Source: Penumbrarchaeum sp964445525
Lineage (GTDB): Archaea > Thermoplasmatota > Penumbrarchaeia > Penumbrarchaeales > Penumbrarchaeaceae
Length of the DNA stretch: 64,000 nt
NCBI GenBank assembly: GCA_964445525.1
Contig: CAYULA010000017.1
Location: forward strand, 1-64,000
Reading direction: 5' to 3'
This document shows positions 62,003 to 64,000 of the stretch, one piece after another (within the stretch, counting starts at the first letter, position 1; each line of letters starts with the position of its first letter). The notes beneath the pieces were generated by a model, which made no database searches, was not told the DNA's origin, and worked only from the letters and a program-made list of their open reading frames with translations. Position numbers and translations under genes: made by a program.

Positions 62003-62149
62003 TCAGGTCCCCGGGGCGGGGCATTCCCAGATCCCTTCACATTGGCTACAATTCCATCTGTATTTTCTCATGCCAGTTTCCTGCGGATCCAGCATTATTT
62101 CACTTGAACCGCAGTACGGACACATCTTCGGTACCGTAGTCGCATTCAT
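62003..62149 (-). CDS. Tiny zinc-ribbon protein (48 residues)
   Basis: Start ATG at 62149, stop at 62003. The product begins MNATTVPKMCPYCGSSEIML and ends with WNCSQCEGIWECPAPGT. Two CxxC knuckles (CPYC and CSQC) about 20 residues apart make a classic zinc ribbon, probably a small transcription- or RNA-associated protein. GTGGAAGC just upstream is a weak ribosome binding site. Leftward, 65 nt upstream of its start comes the NadC stop, so it may be cotranscribed with nadC. Confidence 0.65.
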   Translation of the reverse strand: MNATTVPKMCPYCGSSEIMLDPQETGMRKYRWNCSQCEGIWECPAPGT

Positions 62150-62214
62150 GCTTCCACTCGTCTTCGGGAGGCTCAATCAATCCTCCTATTAAAGGATTTT
62201 GAGAATAGGTTGAA

Positions 62215-63105
62215 TCATTCATCAACGGATTCTATATGCCCGTGATAATCCATCCTGAAGCTCTTGATTGGAACGCCGCAGGTCAGGGACCCCATGGATA
62301 TAACATCCACGTAAGGAGCGAAACCCGAGATATCTTCCAACCCTATCCCGCCGGAGGCCTCGATGGTTATCCCCGTTCCCTGCTCGTCGGCCTCTTTCCT
62401 TACCTTCTCAACCACGCTTGAAAGGAGTTTCGAGGACATGTTGTCGAGCATAAGGATATCGGCTCCCGCCTCCACAGCCGCAAGCGCGGTCTGGAGGTCC
62501 TCCGCCTCCACCTCGATGAGAACATAGGGGCCGTACTTTTCCCTGATAATCTCCACCCCTGCAAGGACCGCATCGGGTCCTCCCCCGAGAGCTGCTATGT
62601 GGTTGTCCTTGAGCATGGCAAGAGAAGTGAGGTCCCTTCTGTGGGGAAGAGCTCCTCCATGAATGAGTGCCTTCTTCTCGAAGATCCCGAATCCGGGGGT
62701 GGTCTTTCTTGTTCCAGCCACCCTTGTTCCGGGATTGGCCTCCTCTGCAACCGATGAAGCTTCGTGTGCCCTGGTGGCGATACCGGTCATTCTTGACATG
62801 ACGTTCAATGCGATCCTCTCTGCCTTCAACATACCCGAAACCGGACCAGAGACCATCATCACCTCCGACCCCGATTCGCAGTAAGGATCGTTGAATGCTC
62901 CCTGCATGAGTTCCACGATGCACCCCTCCTCCTCGAAGATGAAGGCCGCCTCGTCCAGACCGGAAAGTATGCATTCCTCTTCCGAGATTATCACGGCAGT
63001 GGCTGTCTGATCGTTGAAGAGGATCGATGTGAGGTCCCCCCCTCCCGAATCCTGCCAGAGGTAGGATCTCAGCATCTCCATTTCCTCGTTTGTCAGTTCA
63101 CTCAT
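62215..63105 (-). CDS. nadC: Nicotinate-nucleotide pyrophosphorylase (quinolinate phosphoribosyltransferase)
   Basis: About 296 residues. Diagnostic segments: SGDLTS-like GGGDLTSILF, TGIATRAHEASS, GTRKTTPGFGIFEKKALIHG, PHRRDLTSLAMLKDNHIAA, EVEAEDLQTALAAVEAGADI and MLDNM, ending EASGGIGLEDI. It converts quinolinate and PRPP to nicotinate mononucleotide in NAD synthesis. The ATG at 63105 begins MSELTNEEME; in-frame ATGs at 63147 and 63165 are less like the family. It is divergent from the HD gene at 63210. Confidence 0.95.
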   Translation of the reverse strand: MSELTNEEMEMLRSYLWQDSGGGDLTSILFNDQTATAVIISEEECILSGLDEAAFIFEEEGCIVELMQGAFNDPYCESGSEVMMVSGPVSGMLKAERIALNVMSRMTGIATRAHEASSVAEEANPGTRVAGTRKTTPGFGIFEKKALIHGGALPHRRDLTSLAMLKDNHIAALGGGPDAVLAGVEIIREKYGPYVLIEVEAEDLQTALAAVEAGADILMLDNMSSKLLSSVVEKVRKEADEQGTGITIEASGGIGLEDISGFAPYVDVISMGSLTCGVPIKSFRMDYHGHIESVDE

Positions 63106-63209
63106 GGATGGACATAATTCTGGCGATTGATAATTGTTCTCCCGCATTCGTAAAATCCATTTCATATTGTGCGGAAATGTTATTCATCGATCCCACCATT
63201 CACCTCACG

Positions 63210-64000
63210 ATGGGAGATTACAAGATAATCAACGATCCGGTTCACGGAACGATAAAACTATGGGGCCCTCTCAAGGACCTCGCCTCAACGCCGGAACTGA
63301 ACAGATTGAACCAGATAAGACAGCTCGGTCTGGCATACCTTGTCTTTCCGGGAGCTCATCACACACGCTTCGAGCATTCACTCGGTGTGGCCCATGTTGC
63401 GGGCCTCCTTGCGGAAGCCATAGACCTGGACCCCGAAGAGATAAAGCTGGTGCAGACCGCGGGCCTCCTCCACGATCTGGGTCACGGTCCTTTCTCCCAC
63501 ACCATGGAGAAGGTGTTCCACGATCGTCTCGGAAAGGAGCATATGGCTCTCACAAAGGAGATCATAACTGGATCCTCCGACGACTGGACCTCGGAATGGA
63601 GCTCCCATGTCGAGAGAGGACCCTCGGTTCCCGAGATAATCGAATCCCACTGCATGGAACCAAATGAGGTGGCAGCTCTGATCTGCCAGGATTGTAATAC
63701 AAACACGGGAGAACAGGAGACTCTTGGAGTTCAGGACGGTCAGACCTATTTCCAGGAAAATGACTATCTCTACAAGATCATACACTCCGCTCTGGATTCG
63801 GACCAGCTGGATTTCCTTCTCAGGGATTCCCATTACACGGGAGTGGCATACGGGATCGTCGATCTGGACAGGATAGTGAACACCTCCACCCTGTACCACG
63901 GGGAATTGATGATAGAAAGGAGAGGAATATCCGCTCTGGAAGGAATGCTCGTGGCGAGGTCCCTCATGTACAGCTCGGTATATTTCCATAAAACCGCAAG
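63210..64000 (+). CDS. HD-domain phosphohydrolase, dNTPase/SAMHD1-like (3' end outside window)
   Basis: At least 263 residues, open at the window edge. The start MGDYKIINDPVHGTIKLWGP is typical of this archaeal and bacterial HD family. HHTRFEHSLGVAHVAG, GLLHDLGHGPFSH and SDQLDFLLRDSHYTG give the metal-binding His-HisAsp-Asp set. Related enzymes hydrolyse dNTPs or other nucleotides. An in-frame ATG at 63177 is possible. A divergent promoter region shared with nadC lies just upstream. Confidence 0.88.
   Translation, partial: MGDYKIINDPVHGTIKLWGPLKDLASTPELNRLNQIRQLGLAYLVFPGAHHTRFEHSLGVAHVAGLLAEAIDLDPEEIKLVQTAGLLHDLGHGPFSHTMEKVFHDRLGKEHMALTKEIITGSSDDWTSEWSSHVERGPSVPEIIESHCMEPNEVAALICQDCNTNTGEQETLGVQDGQTYFQENDYLYKIIHSALDSDQLDFLLRDSHYTGVAYGIVDLDRIVNTSTLYHGELMIERRGISALEGMLVARSLMYSSVYFHKTA

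Overview
The window reads as an archaeal chromosome segment, most likely from a Thermoplasmatota-like euryarchaeon. It carries an archaeal-type leucyl-tRNA synthetase and TATA boxes 25-30 nt upstream of several starts, which implies leaderless mRNAs. It also has archaeal aconitase-family genes and a CARF-wHTH regulator of the DUF6293/HFX_2341 type. The taxonomic call is inference; no rRNA or ribosomal protein is present. Core genes (about 6.5-25 kb and 61.5-64 kb) are visibly richer in G+C than the accessory stretches (1-5.2 kb and 26-55 kb).

Layout. (1) 1-5.2 kb is accessory DNA: two paralogous small genes lie in a ~0.45-0.5 kb duplicated segment that flanks a metzincin-like protease and a lipoprotein, followed by an AlbA_2 (Schlafen-type) ATPase regulator and a Fic-like protein. 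(2) 5.3-6.0 kb has no credible gene but holds a dense chain of near-perfect hairpins, a candidate large structured RNA. (3) 6.5-25.2 kb is housekeeping: a divergent FAH-fold protein, thioredoxin reductase, two exported proteins, ribulose-phosphate 3-epimerase, an M14 carboxypeptidase, an HD protein, a three-gene aconitase/isopropylmalate isomerase cluster, a MerR regulator, a STAS-like protein, a GNAT enzyme and LeuRS. (4) 25.3-55.1 kb is a large defence island. (5) 55.286-61.492 kb is one CRISPR array of 84 repeats. (6) 61.5-64 kb is core again: a PEGA-like protein, a tiny zinc ribbon, NadC and an HD phosphohydrolase cut by the window edge.

Defence island. A CARF-wHTH regulator with a perfect 14-bp palindrome at its promoter marks the left border. 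Three truncated copies of a Cas3 N-terminus then alternate with YhcG/DUF1016 nucleases. A complete type I-G effector set follows (cas3 with helicase-HD order, csb3, csb1, csb2). Next comes a twice-repeated cassette (AlbA_2 ATPase, Bro-N protein, TPR protein, HEAT-like CxxC protein) containing a remnant of a type I restriction methylase. A type III-B module follows: a CARF-HEPN-CARF effector, cmr1 to cmr6, and a CARF-DUF1887 (Can2/Card1-like) nuclease. The cas4-cas1 fusion and cas2 are next to the array leader.

How it may work together. Only one array and one adaptation module are present, and the only candidate crRNA-processing enzyme is the Cas6 part of Csb2. Types I-G and III-B therefore probably share crRNAs. 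Cmr2 keeps its cyclase GGDD motif but has no HD domain, so III-B immunity would depend on cyclic-oligoadenylate signalling to the two CARF effectors, while Cas3 supplies DNA cleavage. The repeated ATPase/Bro-N/TPR/zinc cassette between the two modules is the least explained part of the island.
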